Below, piece by piece: positions 24,171 through 36,288 of a DNA stretch of 64,000 bases; the first letter of the stretch is position 1; the number at the start of each line of letters is the position of its first letter. The position numbers and the translations under genes were made by a program. A model generated the notes under the pieces. The model searched no databases. It had not been told where the DNA came from and worked only from the letters and a program-made list of their open reading frames with translations. Source of the stretch: Fasciola hepatica (taxonomy: Eukaryota > Platyhelminthes > Trematoda > Plagiorchiida > Fasciolidae); the NCBI GenBank assembly GCA_948099385.1, contig CANUEZ040000031.1, positions 6,627,001 to 6,691,000 on the forward strand. The letters run 5' to 3'.

Positions 24171-25440
24171 TTCAACGATGCTACAACCAGCGACCGATGA
24201 CTTATGCATGCCTTTCCTGTCATTTTGTGATTCTAAAGGTATTTCTTTTTGGAAGTCTCATAGAAGGTCTGACTATGGTTTCTAAGCTCTACGGCGTTGC
24301 CAATAACTGCAATGTTTAATGACGGTTTGCCCTCAAAACTCCACCGCTTCAAAGCAGCAAACTCTTTTATGGATAATAATGCGAGACCTATCTGTTACCA
24401 AGCCTTTTTCCGCTAAATCCTCTCAGAGATACTCAGCTTTGTTACACGGCGTAATCCTCTCTATTCCCGCGAAGCACCTAACCAACCTCTAGGCTTATAA
24501 GGGCCGGAGCATACAGCCATCCGGAAGCTCACCTGATCGTTCTCGCCCGAAGGGGGGTAAACCTGTGGTTCTCTGTGATCGTCTTTTGCTTTTTATCGCT
24601 AAGACCAACGAGAAAGAAGTACAGCCCGTTGTAAACATAATATCCTTTCCGGTGTGTTAGACCAGGTACTTGGATGCAGCCTTCGAAAGAGACCTCCCGC
24701 TTGAGTCCTCTGGTAGCATGCCTCAACTACCCAGCCTTCGCAGTAGTTTGGAGTCCTTAACTGCGTGGGCCCGGGCGTGCCTAATAAGCGTGGTCCTTAT
24801 TCGCAGCGCCCTACTGCTGTCGTCGCGGGTTGTACCCGCAGACTCCGGGCACACTGACAACTTTTACCCTTCTGATTGGATTTCGGGTGTAGGCTTTCTT
24901 ATTTTAATATCTCCCGCAGAACTTTGGTCTGCGATTCATGATTGTTCGTTTAACGTCCCGAACCACTTGGGACTGCCTTTGGACTGTTCCAACTCACCTT
25001 ATTTTTTCTGACACCGCTTTTCGGTCGGCAGTCTCTCTGAGGCCGGTGCATTTACTTTTACAATCTATGGTCGTTCTTTCACGGTGGGGTAACTTTGTGA
25101 TATTTTGTGTGGTAACTATTCTCTTTGACTCGAGGCAATTTATTTCACTATGGCGGGGTCTTGCTTACTTGCTTGCTTTGATGGATCCTAAATGTTTAGT
25201 TCGTTCAAGTCGATTTTTACGTGCTAAGCCCCGAACATTGCATGCTGATCCTGGTTAGGCTGGAAAAATTTCTTCTACCTGCTTAAACCTAGGGACGGGA
25301 ACATTTTATTTATTCGTTTTGATCAACGGTTCTTTCCGCACAGATTTTTGGGCTAATTTTGACGGCACTTTGGCTAGATAATGACTTAGGCTCATTGTTA
25401 AAAGTATCACCGTCAAGTACTTGTGCTTTAACAATAACGT
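24171..25440. other. Unassigned sequence
   Basis: Two overlapping plus frames (24670-25011, 113 codons; 24938-25258, 106 codons) have no motif I recognise. A short stretch near 24700 (gagtcctctggtagcatgcc) is similar to 38121 (gagccctctggtggctgccc), hinting at one more shared repeat that I could not extend. Confidence 0.35.
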
Positions 25441-25500
25441 TAAAAATAATAATAATGATAATAATGGTCTATTTGGGGGACACCCAAAGCGTGCTTGAAA
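25441..25500 (+). repeat. Repeat F, copy 2
   Basis: aaaataataataatgataat, then ggtctatttgggggacaccc and aaagcgtgc. Same order and orientation as copies near 15330, 27096 and 44641. It lies about 330 bases upstream of the first frame of the LINE at 25830. Confidence 0.65.
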
Positions 25501-25829
25501 TTATGACCAACTTGTCATCAGGATTAACCCAGGTTATAAAAACGTTCAGAATAACCTACCCGGGAGTGATCAAGCAACTATCCACTGCTGCTTCTCTGTG
25601 CTCATAAAGGATAAACAACGGGCACCCCCGCATAAACCATATCACAAAGCTAGCTGGAATATGCCGCTTTCTCTAATTCGCAGCTAAAATTGGGACACCA
25701 TCTTTTTGAGCGCAGATCATCAGCTGGTGGCAGATTAAATCTACTCTATCTTTGAACGATGCCTCAACCAAATAACCCCAATAAAAGGCTAGTCAATCCG
25801 CCCTTAGGACAATAAATTGTCTCGCCACT

Positions 25830-27090
25830 TTGAGTGAAATAATACAACGAAATTACCGGGCCTTACGTGATTCCAAGAAATTCGAGGTCCTTGCAAAACT
25901 AATGAAGTGGAGGAACCTCAAGGCAACTTGGTCTATCTCTTCTATCTCTTTCGATAACACGTGCCTCGACAAACCGCTGGACATCGCAGAAGCGCTCAAC
26001 ACGCTTTTTGCTTATTCCTTAACTAGTGACACGGCACTATTTTTCTACGTTCCACCAGCACCATCGTACGGGCAGCTTTCTTCTGTAACATTCCTGCCCT
26101 CCGAAATCGAGCCTTTAATTTCAAATAGCAAAATGTCTTTCCACCTTGAATCGGACTCGTCACCATCGGCCATCTTTGAATTGGGCAACCCAGAAAACCC
26201 AATTCTTCTATCGAATTTATTCAGTTTGTCTATGCTTTTTAGTTGGTATCCTATACAGTGAAAAACGTCGGTTATGATTCCAATTCCTAAGAGGAGAACA
26301 CGGGAGGACCCGGCCAACTACCGGCCTGTGAATCATGCCCCAGTATTATCGAGGATTACGGAAAGAATACCAAAAGTTAAACCAGCAGATGGACTCCTGA
26401 AAAATCACCTCATAAGTAAAGGTCAGCACTGCTCCTTAAACATCAATCCTGAGCAACTTGTATGACTGACTTTCTGAGCCTTATTACGATAGCTGCCAAT
26501 GATGGTAAGGCAGTGATCTCAGTCTTTTTAGACATGTTTAAATCCTTCTACCGGGTGTCTCACATTCGTTTGTTGTCATAGGCTAAGACACGGCTTTGTT
26601 GATCCACTATATGCCTGACTAGAATCGTACTTATCCCCGCGCAGTCATCCGGTAAATGGTGATGGCACAATATCCACGACCAGCCGTGTAATCAGCGGTG
26701 TGATCCAAGGTAGTGTACTGGGCCCATTATTGTTTCCCATGTACGTAAATGACATATTTACCATGGTTCGCTATGGAACTCCGTTTTATTTGCTGATGAT
26801 GTAAAGTTGCTATACACCTTCGACCATAATTCATTGGCTAATAATATAGCGAAGATATCTGGGGACTTACGGATGCTCATTTCGTGGTGAACCGATTTGG
26901 CAGTGAAGTTCTCGGCGGACAAAATCTGCTTTCTTACATACAAGTGTCGTGTCAATCCCCCTCGAAACTTTTAGTATAGGCGGTCATCTGATCCCCAACA
27001 AATCATCAGTACTTGAACTGGGCATATACTACTCCTGTTCGTTCAACTTCTCGGAGCAAACAGACACTCGAATTTCTGGGTTCCGCTGGT
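25830..27090 (+). mobile_element. CR1/Jockey-like LINE reverse transcriptase, best preserved copy
   Basis: One frame runs from 25830 to 26465 with a single stop at 26259-26261. It contains the pre-RT linker (DIAEALNTLFA), then PILLSNLFSLSMLFSWYPIQ before the stop, then KTSVMIPIPKRRTREDPANY and RPVNHAPVLSRITERI. This is the N-terminal RT core (Trp-Lys-x-Ala...Pro-Ile-x-Lys...Asn-Tyr-Arg-Pro). After frameshifts come motif A VFLDMFKSFYRVSH (26498-26566), motif B SGVIQGSVLGPLLFPMYVND (26693-26752), and LFADDVKLLYT near 26784-26815, with both catalytic Asp residues present but in a frame one base off. A C-terminal segment (NKSSVLELGIYYS) ends where the (TAA)n tract starts at 27092. Role: target-primed reverse transcription. 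It is dead because of stops and frameshifts. Confidence 0.9.
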
Positions 27091-27091
27091 T

Positions 27092-27092
27092 G

Positions 27093-27131
<39 letters not shown>

Positions 27132-27175
27132 GTTTATTTCGGAAGCGCCCGAAGCATGCCATGTGCATGATCACG
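27092..27175 (+). repeat. (TAA)n microsatellite with repeat F, copy 3
   Basis: A pure run of about twelve ATA/TAA units (27092-27129) is followed by ggtttatttcggaagcgccc and gaagcatgccatgtgcatga. The run cuts into the LINE RT C-terminal region, so repeat F seems to have inserted into or replaced the LINE 3' part. The purity of the run suggests this is the youngest of the four repeat F loci. Confidence 0.85.
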
Positions 27176-27949
27176 TCTTGTCTACAAAACAATCCGTTTG
27201 CGTGAAAGTAAACTCAGTGTGTATGCAACTCAAGTCAGACCACTGCCAGAGTATAGTTTATTAAATGTCTCCAACGTGAGCCAGATTGATGGAGTCGCCA
27301 TCGGAAATGTTCAGCGCAGCTTTACCTAACAAATAATTAGATATTTGTCTAGTCTCAACTATAAACGGCGCTGTGACCTGCTACACCTCGAACCCCTTTG
27401 GCTCCGACGGATAAAGAACAACTTGTCCTTTTTTCACTCATTATAAAGATATAGATCCCGCAAAGCCTCTCCTATGGTACGAGACCCATTAGGATTAAGG
27501 TATTCGTTACGACACGGCAGTCATTCGGTCACTGTTCCGTCCTCGAGAACCAGCCTACGGCCAAATTTCTTTATTGTAAAATATTCACAAATGTGAAGTA
27601 AACTTCCACCGAATGTCCGTGCAATAAGCCACTTGCCGAGACTTAAAGAGGGATTAAACAAACGGCTTGATGTCCTGACACTCGTATCAAACAATGATGC
27701 ATGCACCTCGGAGGAGCGAGCGTACGAAGTTGGTGTGGGTTACTGACACGTGGGTCTGAGTCAGGGGCCACAAAACCTACGTACCATAAAAGTCGCCGTA
27801 TATATCACTCAGGTTTTATTAATCTTTCATGTACAACCTTGTGTTTTGTAAAGTCGAACCATCCACCAAGTAGTTCCAATTTCTAGATACTTGAGGCTTA
27901 TTTTTACCACTTACCGTTGATCTCCAGCTGGGAGCACCCCAGAGTGCAT
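27176..27949. other. Unassigned sequence
   Basis: Short frames only. Around 27330-27470 there is possible LINE C-terminal sequence (lysine/arginine-rich with plus-strand stops), but no motif I can defend. Confidence 0.35.
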
Positions 27950-28640
27950 TTTACTAATTTTACGTTCCCAGACAACCACTGATGTAAGCCTTCCGTTCGA
28001 TGGCTCGGCATAATACCTGGCCCACATTTCCCGCTGAAAATTCGATACCTGCTCGTCATTTCGTCATTACCACATAGACTGTGCTCTCCAGGGCCCCTCG
28101 CAACCTGGTTGCAAGCTCCTGGACCATTTGATCTCTATGTGACAAGGCCAACATCACTCAAGCGAAGCCCGACGGTGCGGGGCGTGGTCAGATCCACCGC
28201 TTTGGCCGGAGCACATAGGTGGTGCAGGACGTCCGCAACGATGTGCGGGCGCAGCTGTGATGGTGGATTGCTCCCCTTGTCACCAGAAGTGGTTTTCAGG
28301 TTGGGTGTCCAGAGCACGGTCAGCCCCACCCACCAGCACCGGTTGCAGCAAAAAAACATTTATACACCAGAAATGCTGCAATTGTGGAACTATATTCCCC
28401 AGTTATCGCCTATTTTTCATCGTACTCGTTTCCATCCTCCCCGTCTTAACTTACCGCTCCTTACGCCCGGCAAAATCTGCTTTCCCCAACACATAATTAT
28501 CGCGGGGTTAAAATGGCCGTTCCCGTACTCGGCTTAACGTTCATGTTCCATTTTCCCGAGGATTCGTGCCAAACTACCGGCTTGTCACATAAGCAAACTT
28601 AACCGATCCCCGAAATAAAACTTGCCCTTTTTTATCTCAG
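27950..28640 (+). repeat. Dispersed repeat A, copy 2
   Basis: Partner of 22300-22980 (anchors given there). The plus frame 28109-28537 (142 codons) overlaps the repeat. The corresponding frame in copy 1 is broken and its sequence is not conserved, so I treat the long frame as chance. The two copies lie 5.6 kb apart in direct orientation, so they could be solo LTRs or flanks of one larger insertion containing the LINE at 25.8-27.1 kb. Confidence 0.75.
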
Positions 28641-29109
28641 TTAGTGATATATTTGAAGAAGGTCCCACGTACTGTTGCCATCCACTTCCATTCCACAGTG
28701 TCCAAACAATATATTTCACTGAGGAGTATTTGTCTCCAGAGCATCTTTACAGTAGACGATATTGTGATAGTTCGCTCCCTCCATCATTCCACCTGTTCAC
28801 TCACACTGTTGTAGCATTTCGATATCCTCACCTTGCAAAGATTCATGCCCTCCCCATATATTTACATCCGAGAGGCATTTGCATCGCAGCGTTTTGAACT
28901 TTGGCCATCAGATGATCCACTTCTTACAAAGAAGACCAAAAGATAGTATTTTACCTGTCATTTACTTCACCGCCCATCTTCGCAAAGGTTATTTATCGGT
29001 TGTTGCTGTTTTTTATATCCAGCATTCTATCTTGGTGAATCCTCTCAGACAGTCTTGATTCTTGCATCTCTCTTGTTCTCATGTTCAGCCCTTAGACAAC
29101 GACTATCAA
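28641..29109. other. Pyrimidine-rich unassigned sequence
   Basis: The plus strand is rich in C and T and holds a 91-codon frame (28622-28897) without a domain. No conserved element was recognised. Confidence 0.35.
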
Positions 29110-29822
29110 AAGTAAATACCTTCTTGTCATTTAAATACTCATGTTTGCACACCTTGGATCTGCGACTATCGTGGCTACGCACCACAAAGTGATTTGTCGC
29201 CCAGTTTCCATTTCCATTTTGGTGCATCACATTCCACCTTTCTGAAAGTTAGAAATGTGCGTAACGATTACGTGTTTACGTCCCGCCACTTCTTTAACCA
29301 TGACCTACGCAATCTCTATCTACAAACGAGTCCTCCACTGGGTATTTAAGTGACTCAGCCTAAATTTGGTCGCCGAACGTTGGAAGGGTTATCTTTGAAA
29401 GACTTTGCTTGTTCTTTGTCTGCAAATTCATTCCTTTCATAGTCTGATTTCCAACCCAAAGCAGTGCCATAATACGCAGAGCGCTATAGCTGGTCCATGT
29501 CTCCCTTGGCAAATTCTTCATCCCCAAGGTGAACAAAACTTTCGTCAATTCTATTTGATTCTCTCGTTGCGCAGTCCATCTTTCTGTAATATTTCAGTAA
29601 GAGTCTACTTCCTCCGACCCGCCCGACCCTGACTTGGCCGGGTTGTCCACCCGACCTTGAGTTCAAATTTGCTGGGCGCCGCCCTAAAGAGTAACTAACA
29701 TCCTTTCTCCTGTACAATACCGAGTACACAAACCTGAATCGTCCTTCTGGAATTCGGACTCTACGTCCAGTTGTACCGTTTGATTTTATGTCACAGCATG
29801 CCTCGGGGTTATCCGAAACACC
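29110..29822 (-). repeat. Inverted duplication, arm 2 (near-identical to 13730-14408)
   Basis: Reverse complement of arm 1. It carries a 118-codon minus frame (29840 to 29484) that differs from arm 1 by Val/Ile, Tyr/Phe, His/Arg and Arg/Met replacements. It contains 31 bases (around 29400-29432) absent from arm 1. In arm 2 the extra bases are bounded by aaag on both sides, so a deletion in arm 1 at this short direct repeat is the simplest history. The spacer between arms is about 14.7 kb. A recent dispersed element, a segmental duplication with inversion, or a mis-assembly would all explain the pair. Confidence 0.9.
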
Positions 29823-31810
29823 CATCAACATTATCATCAATATCCGGTGAGGTCACAAAAAGTATACTTGGGTAATCGGTGGAGTACTTGCAGCACAAAG
29901 CAGTGTGGAGGTTTAAGCGGCCCGAATAAGCAACGCCCTGTAAATTTGAGTTTTAAAGTCAGGTGGATTCACCGCCCCGAAGTGAATGAACTGCGCTCCG
30001 CGGTCGAGATACTTATTGGAGCAGCCCACAAATCGAACTGTAGAAGTCTCGGAGCGACCTGGTTTTTAATAGGGTTCCACATCGACCCATGCCACGCTTT
30101 GCCTTGAGCCTCTGAAGCTCTAACCTGAAAGCGTGAAGTTCACCACTTGGTTGATCGAGCAGTGAATCATGAACGGGATTCACTCTGATTGGTACTTTTA
30201 CATTTTGGCCGAAACGGTTCTCACCCTACCAGATAAGGATGACCACTTCCGCTCCTAGGCGGTCGTGTCCCCAGCTCTTCCTACAAAACCTTTATTGGAC
30301 AATGTTTGGTACCAGGGCCTATTTATAGGGCCTAGTTTCCAAAAAGGTCACCAACTGAAGCCCTATAATCACCAGCGGAATTAAAGATCCTAACGTATTC
30401 CTTCTTAAGGTTAAGTCCACTGCTGGATAGCATCAGCGTATTGCATCGACATCCACGTGTTTCTTGTTCCTTAGTCCTCCTTTGGTCTCGAAGCCAACAC
30501 CGGTGGGTATAACAAGCTTTATATTATTGCTTATTTCAATAATAGTGGTAGTGGTATATTTCTTGAACACGGCTGGGAAACACGCTTAGGCTTGTGGTCA
30601 AGTTATACTACAAAAATCAGTACCATGAAGTGTGATGAAATTTTGAGGGTGCTGTGAAAAATTTCTGCAGTCGGGCAACATAGCAAGCTTCAGTTTAAAG
30701 TTTCAAATAGGTAGTGATTTAAAGTGTAAAAAAAATTGGTTTTGAGTTTGGGTTGGGTGGCGGCTTCACACGGGGATTCTGGAGACAGCAATGAAACTTG
30801 TGGACAAAGATGCATTACACACAAATTTGATGCAGGCCCCAAGAGAAGGAGGCCTAACAGGGCTTTATAAACGGAGTAGGTTATGAGCAGGTAGACATGG
30901 AAAAAGCCGCATGAAAGTACACTAGGAGACCTTGATGAATGTGGAAGGAACAACAATCTTCATTGATGATGTTTTAATGGTCACGAAAGGGGTTCAAGAT
31001 AGAGAAGGTTACTCCAGACTTCTGGGGGCTCACCCCGTTTCTATAGGAGTTGCACGAAACCAAAAAGACACGGTCTGGGCCGTCTTCCACCTGCAGAAAG
31101 GACCTTAAATTTTCAACCTCCAACAAATCCTCAGTTACTAATATTCGTGTCGATCGAAGCGGCAAAGTCACCTCCGTCGGGTAAGTGTTCCTGTTGGTAG
31201 ATCACCCAGCCTTAATTTACTCCCGCCTGACTCAGTCTAATGTGTACTGTAGTTGGTGTGGAGTGAAAAGTGCTACTCTTCTCAGCAGTCTATCAAGGGC
31301 GTATGGCTTGACGGGGGGAAATCTTCATCGATGTGACCCTATGTAGGCTTATACTTGTGGAAGGTGGCTTCGAAGTCCCACTCAGTGAACCCCTCAAAAA
31401 AGGGGTTACGAAATATCTGCTGAGAGTGGTATGTCGTAGGTCTCTCTTACGTCGGTCTTTCTCAGCCCCTCTCCAACAAAATGGCCTTCCTGTTTGTGGA
31501 GCAGGAGCATGTGGTGTAGGACCCTTTTCTATCGACAAAATCTGCCTTCCCAAATTTCCTACTTGACTCTTTATTACTTGGAGCCCGAAATAGTCCACAC
31601 CTGCAGGATCTAAGTCACCATTTCATGCTCATCCCATTTTCTGAGCTGGATCGCTTCCTTGGGCCCTGCTCATTGGCTTTCTCCTGGCAGCTTGAAAGTA
31701 GTTGTCACAGTGCAACGCAAGCCACCTGGAGCTTACTGAAGCACTAACCTAAACCTATCAGTTAGGCGAAAGCAGCAAGTCATGTGACCTAAATGGCCTG
31801 GGGCAGTCCA
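29823..31810. other. Unassigned sequence
   Basis: Plus frame 29847-30107 (86 codons) and overlapping frames of both strands at 31293-31598 show no family signature. The stretch could hold the decayed endonuclease of the LINE beginning near 31810, but I cannot place its motifs. Confidence 0.35.
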
Positions 31811-32790
31811 CAGAGAATTGCATTTGGCTGGCCGAACAAGATTCCACGTCTTTCCCACAAAAATCCGAAGGGCAAATGCCAATTTTCGTTCTAGTGTTCC
31901 CTACCAGACGTTGTCGAATGGTACCCATACAACTGCTCGCGTCGAAGCCTCTATGGCTCTAAACTTGGTTTTCTTCTCATTTAGGACAATTGACTCTGTT
32001 ACCAGTTGAACTATGCTAGTCCTGTTTATTGTATCCACCTAGCCCGGCATGGAAAACCCATACTAAAATGACCAACGTTCCGTAACACGAAGCTTTTATC
32101 GCGCTCCAGTCTTATTGGAATCCCAGATGCTCTGCTTTGATTTGACGTGTTTAATAAAGCAGTCCTAATTCTAAACACTGATTCTAATTTTGGAATATGG
32201 CCCATTCCCACCTTGTGAAAAAGGTCTGTATCTCCTAACCAAGAACGGAATTCCGCATGTTCGCTTTAGTTATCGCCCCACGAACCGCGAGCCTAATTCT
32301 TTCAAAGCACCTTACCACCTGGAAAAAATCGCTTTCTGGAGCACTTATTCCTTCATAACTTGATACGTGAAGATCACTCAGGCTTTTTGAAACCCGGTTC
32401 TTGGAGTACTTTTTAATCTCAGTTCTTTAAACAGGCTAGTAAAACCGCTCACAGGACGACGGAGCCTAATTTCCAACCCCTTAAAAAAGAAACTCAGCCA
32501 ATAGGCCGAGTCTCAAACTGGCAAATTCTCATCAAACTCGAAGTCCTTACGCTTGACTCCCTCCTTAACATCTAGAACTCTTTCCGTCGGTCCCATCGCT
32601 GTGGAGTTGTTCCAACTAGTGACCATCTCTTACAATCTACTCCTGTTGCTTTTGGGGACATTCATGACAGTGAAAAAGGCCCGCCGTTACTGCCAGCGTA
32701 CATCTTTGATGTCATCCCACCATTACACTTTGTTGCGCCTTTGAAGCTTGCTGATGACAAAGATTGTACGCTAAATCTCACCTTTCAATC
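31810..32790 (+). mobile_element. CR1/Jockey-like LINE reverse transcriptase, degenerate
   Basis: Pieces in RT order: linker VEASMALNLVFFSFRTIDS (31950-32005; family Ala-x-Ala-Leu-Asn-x-x-Phe), SSLIGIPDALL near 32105-32140 (from Ser-x-Gly-Pro-Asp-Gly-Ile-Pro), LFLHNLIREDHSGFLKPG near 32345-32395 (helix then Gln-His-Gly-Phe), ILIKLEVLTLDSLLNI near 32527-32572 (post-motif A), and KLADDKDC near 32748-32770 (motif C with both Asp residues). Motif B between them is badly damaged. Individual matches are weak, but the consistent order and spacing on one strand support the call. Too many stops to be functional. Confidence 0.68.
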
Positions 32791-35700
32791 ATAGAGAGGC
32801 ATCTTATAAGATACCACAGATTTGAAACGGATAAACTGATGACGTGCTTCCCGGAAGATAGAATTCTGTGCTGAGAAATGCACTCTTGTGACTGTACTTT
32901 GTCAGATTCTCCCAAATTCTTTCCCATTCACCCCACTCACCCAACAACTATAACCTATCAGCGGAAGATCTAGGACTGTGCTATTCATACACACCCAACG
33001 TTCGGGAACACCCATATTTTCAAGCCTCTGAGAAGGTGTAGACTGCTCCTGCAGAGTGACAGAAGATCATTGTTCTATCTCTCATCAGACACTGCTTCGC
33101 GTATTGCCCCATCACCCCCACGTATCTCAGTTTTTCATGATAATCTACTGGTAGGTAGAGACAAAAGTACTTACCATTCACAGCTTTTATCCATTGGCCA
33201 CTCTAAGAGCGCCTGAATAATGTGCAGTAACCTGTTATTTTTATTTGGCCTGAGATAATAGGATTTCACCTATACTTTTCCTTGGTTTGAAGTTTGCAGC
33301 TAGAATGCCAGTAAATGACTGAGTCTGTGGCATCGGATGGTCTGTTCTCGCTTTGAAGGAAACAGACGCTAAGCGCATCCTTTAACTTTCTCACCAGCCT
33401 CTCGGAACACACAATATTTCATTCCACTGCTTCTGAAACCACGCACTCTCGTGCGCTTGTTCGTATTATGTCTCCACTGCATCACCATTTTTTGAGGGCC
33501 TTTCATTAGCAAGCCACCTTTGTCGGATTTGTAAGATCGATAGGTTCCCAAGTCACCATCTATCTCAAAACACCGCAGCCAAATAATTCGCTTGTTCTAA
33601 TCTGCGTGGAGAGCTGCCTTGAAGGAACGCCGGTCCCTGAAGTCCGGCACCTGTCCTCAGAGCCAGAAAGTCATTTGAGGTTGGCTCTACATGAATGTGG
33701 TCTTTCGAGGAGACGGAAACCATAGCATGATTATTCAAGATTCTCTCTACCTCTGACTTTACAGCGTTTAGTGTATAATCGTCCAGCGGTTGCTTTTCGC
33801 ATCACTTCTCTTTGGGCACAAACAAGTTTGACCGGCTCTCTGAGTAGCTGTCCGACGGCACAATCCTTTTGTTTATAACATTTCATGGAGCCCGGAGTAA
33901 GGCATCAGTTTCCATCGAAGGCTCAGCATCACACCATACTGGCCGGGATTTCATGAGAGCCACGGTGCACCCGTACCTTTTACCCATCCCCGCATCTGAC
34001 CCCCAGAAGGTCCGAAATACTCAAGTTCAGTATCACTGAATGGCTGTCGTCATTGGGTCGCTCCGGACTTCGGTAGAGGGGCCACATACTATTTACCCGA
34101 AGCCACCGTGAGTCTTCTACATTGCAAACAAAGTCAAATCGCGCGTTCAACTCCAGCTCTTCCTCTCAATATCCAAAACCGCTTCTGAATAACGCTCGCC
34201 AATTGGCTCTCCCAGCTTCGGCCCTATTAATCGTGTGTGCTTGTTGAATCAACAGACCTTCGACGGGTTGTGGTGCCGGTAATACCACGAAATGTTTGCC
34301 GTCAAAGCTGAGCAAGGAAATTTCAGCCTACCACCTACCTCTAACAGTCCGTCGATGACCCAAAGACTGAGGGCTTTCGTACTGCTCTTTGGAATCAACC
34401 TCCTTCCGCTGCTTGACCCAGGCTTTCCGGGATTCTAAACCTCCCAGGTGAATGCTCTAGACGGTTTTATCTTCAGGAAATCACAGTATGGAGGTTGTTA
34501 CTTGTCAGCTGTTATTGAACCCGCTCGTAAACTGGTGAAGGAGCAGAGACTCACGGTAATCAGTATATGCATCTCAGATCTGGTCAGCCAGACGTGCCAG
34601 CAGGGCGCTTGTGGTAAGGGGGGAAATCTACTGAACTATGTCGGAAAAGTTGCTAATTCGGCCGTGGTTACCGTCATTATATTGCCTTTGCTTTTCTCTC
34701 CTATTCAAGCGGTGTTTTGAGTTCACAAACGGGCCAATCCTGTTCAGGCTTTTACAAGACTTTGGCCCTCATGTCCATGTATCTGACAAACGGAATTCGG
34801 TCGGACCTCGGAAACGTAAGTCTGCTGGAATATGGGCGGCCTTAACAAACTGCCATTGATCTTGAGTCTTCAGGCTACAAACGTGCTGGAGCTGCTGTTG
34901 AAGCCATTAATGGGGTACAGCACACTCGTCGTGTCTATCCGAGACAAGGTTGATTAGCTATTGGATTCGAAGCATTTTCTTTCGCCCAACCACCTTAGTA
35001 ACCAACACAGCCGTACTCTGTTTGAAGCACGAGATAGAGGCCGACTTTAGATAAGTGGAGAGAGCCTTGGCAGACTGGATCATTGGGGTGAGATGCTCAT
35101 CATCCAGACATCAAAGCTCGCGAACAAGAGTATGATGACCAACTTCGGGAGCATCTCAAAAGTGGTGCAACCCCCTGTTTCGGTTTGCACAATTTGAATG
35201 CAAATAACGAGGGATCCATATGTCCCCTACCTTCGTCATTGTGAAAAGGGACTCTTTGTTCTACCAAAAGTGACGTATGCGCTGTTTTTGACGTCATCAT
35301 TAGGATGTGAATCTGCTCCATCATCCTTGATCATCAAGGCTGCAGGTACGCTCACAACGCAAGGCACACCTTGGATGGGGTAGTACGTTGCCTTTTATCC
35401 GAGCATCCAGGTCGCCAGGCCGGAGAAGCAGAAGGCATTATCCGGCGTCAGTGCGGGGCCTATTTTGTGGACCTGCTTATTTACTCAGACGAAAGGGCAA
35501 GAATAGCCGACATATAATCAGGTCAATTCATTCACGATAGCGACCGAGGGAACAGACCAACAGCCAATCAGGTTCAAAACGCTTTGCCGCAATACTCGAA
35601 ACTACAGCCTTGGACAAGCAAGCATACTTTTCACGCTGGGAAGAAGCTTCTCCAAGCTGCAAAGAATGTGACGTCAGAAGCGGATTGACGGACTGCCCGA

Positions 35701-36285
35701 GATTTCTCAGGGCCACAGCACGTGAACCATGGCATACGACAAAAACGATGGAAGCCTGTTACGTGTACCTCAATAACTCACGGAGAGCAGTAGCTTGCTG
35801 AGTTAAAGCCATGTGCCACCAAGAGGATTGCTAGGAGCAGACTTCACCGACTGCCACTCCAATTGAAGACAGTCTTGTCTGGCAGAACTCTGGAGACCGG
35901 TTTGCTCTTCCCAGCATCCCAGTCTATTTGAGAGCTGTTTTGCTTGGATGTAGTCTCTTGGGGATAGAAGTACCCAGTAAGGTGACTAGAAAGCTGGCAT
36001 TCCTGGATAGCGTCTTTTCCACCACTTCAATGGGAGAGAGTTTTGCAGGGGATCACCGGCTTCAGAGAATTTACAAGTCACTGGCAGTGATCACGTTGAG
36101 TGGGACTCAGGTCATGCTTGCGGGTTGCGTACGACGGTAGCCCACCACTTCGGATGACGGTAAGAACATGGACAGCACGGAGGGTTTTACGCTTAATGAC
36201 TTGTCAATCCAAGCCCCGCAGTAGATTGATCCGAATTTGTCCAAAAAGGCCTCTTCTTCGAGACTTAGGGCCCCTCAAATGGGGG
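32791..36285. other. Unassigned sequence, 3.5 kb
   Basis: The first few hundred bases may be the C-terminus of the preceding LINE. Between 33600 and 36285 frames reach 90 codons (34448-34720), with no domain I can name. The last 300-400 bases may be the N-terminal endonuclease half of the LINE fragment at 36289. Confidence 0.35.
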
Positions 36286-36288
36286 GAG

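Noticed and set aside
28109..28537. 142-codon plus frame as a host exon
   Set aside because: It lies in repeat A, and the equivalent region of the other copy (22.4-22.9 kb) is not open or similar at the protein level.
31430..31570. Third copy of repeat A (aaaatctgccttcccaaat and a ggagcaggagcatgtggtg similarity)
   Set aside because: Matches are short and not continuous. The order is partly consistent, but I could not extend the alignment.
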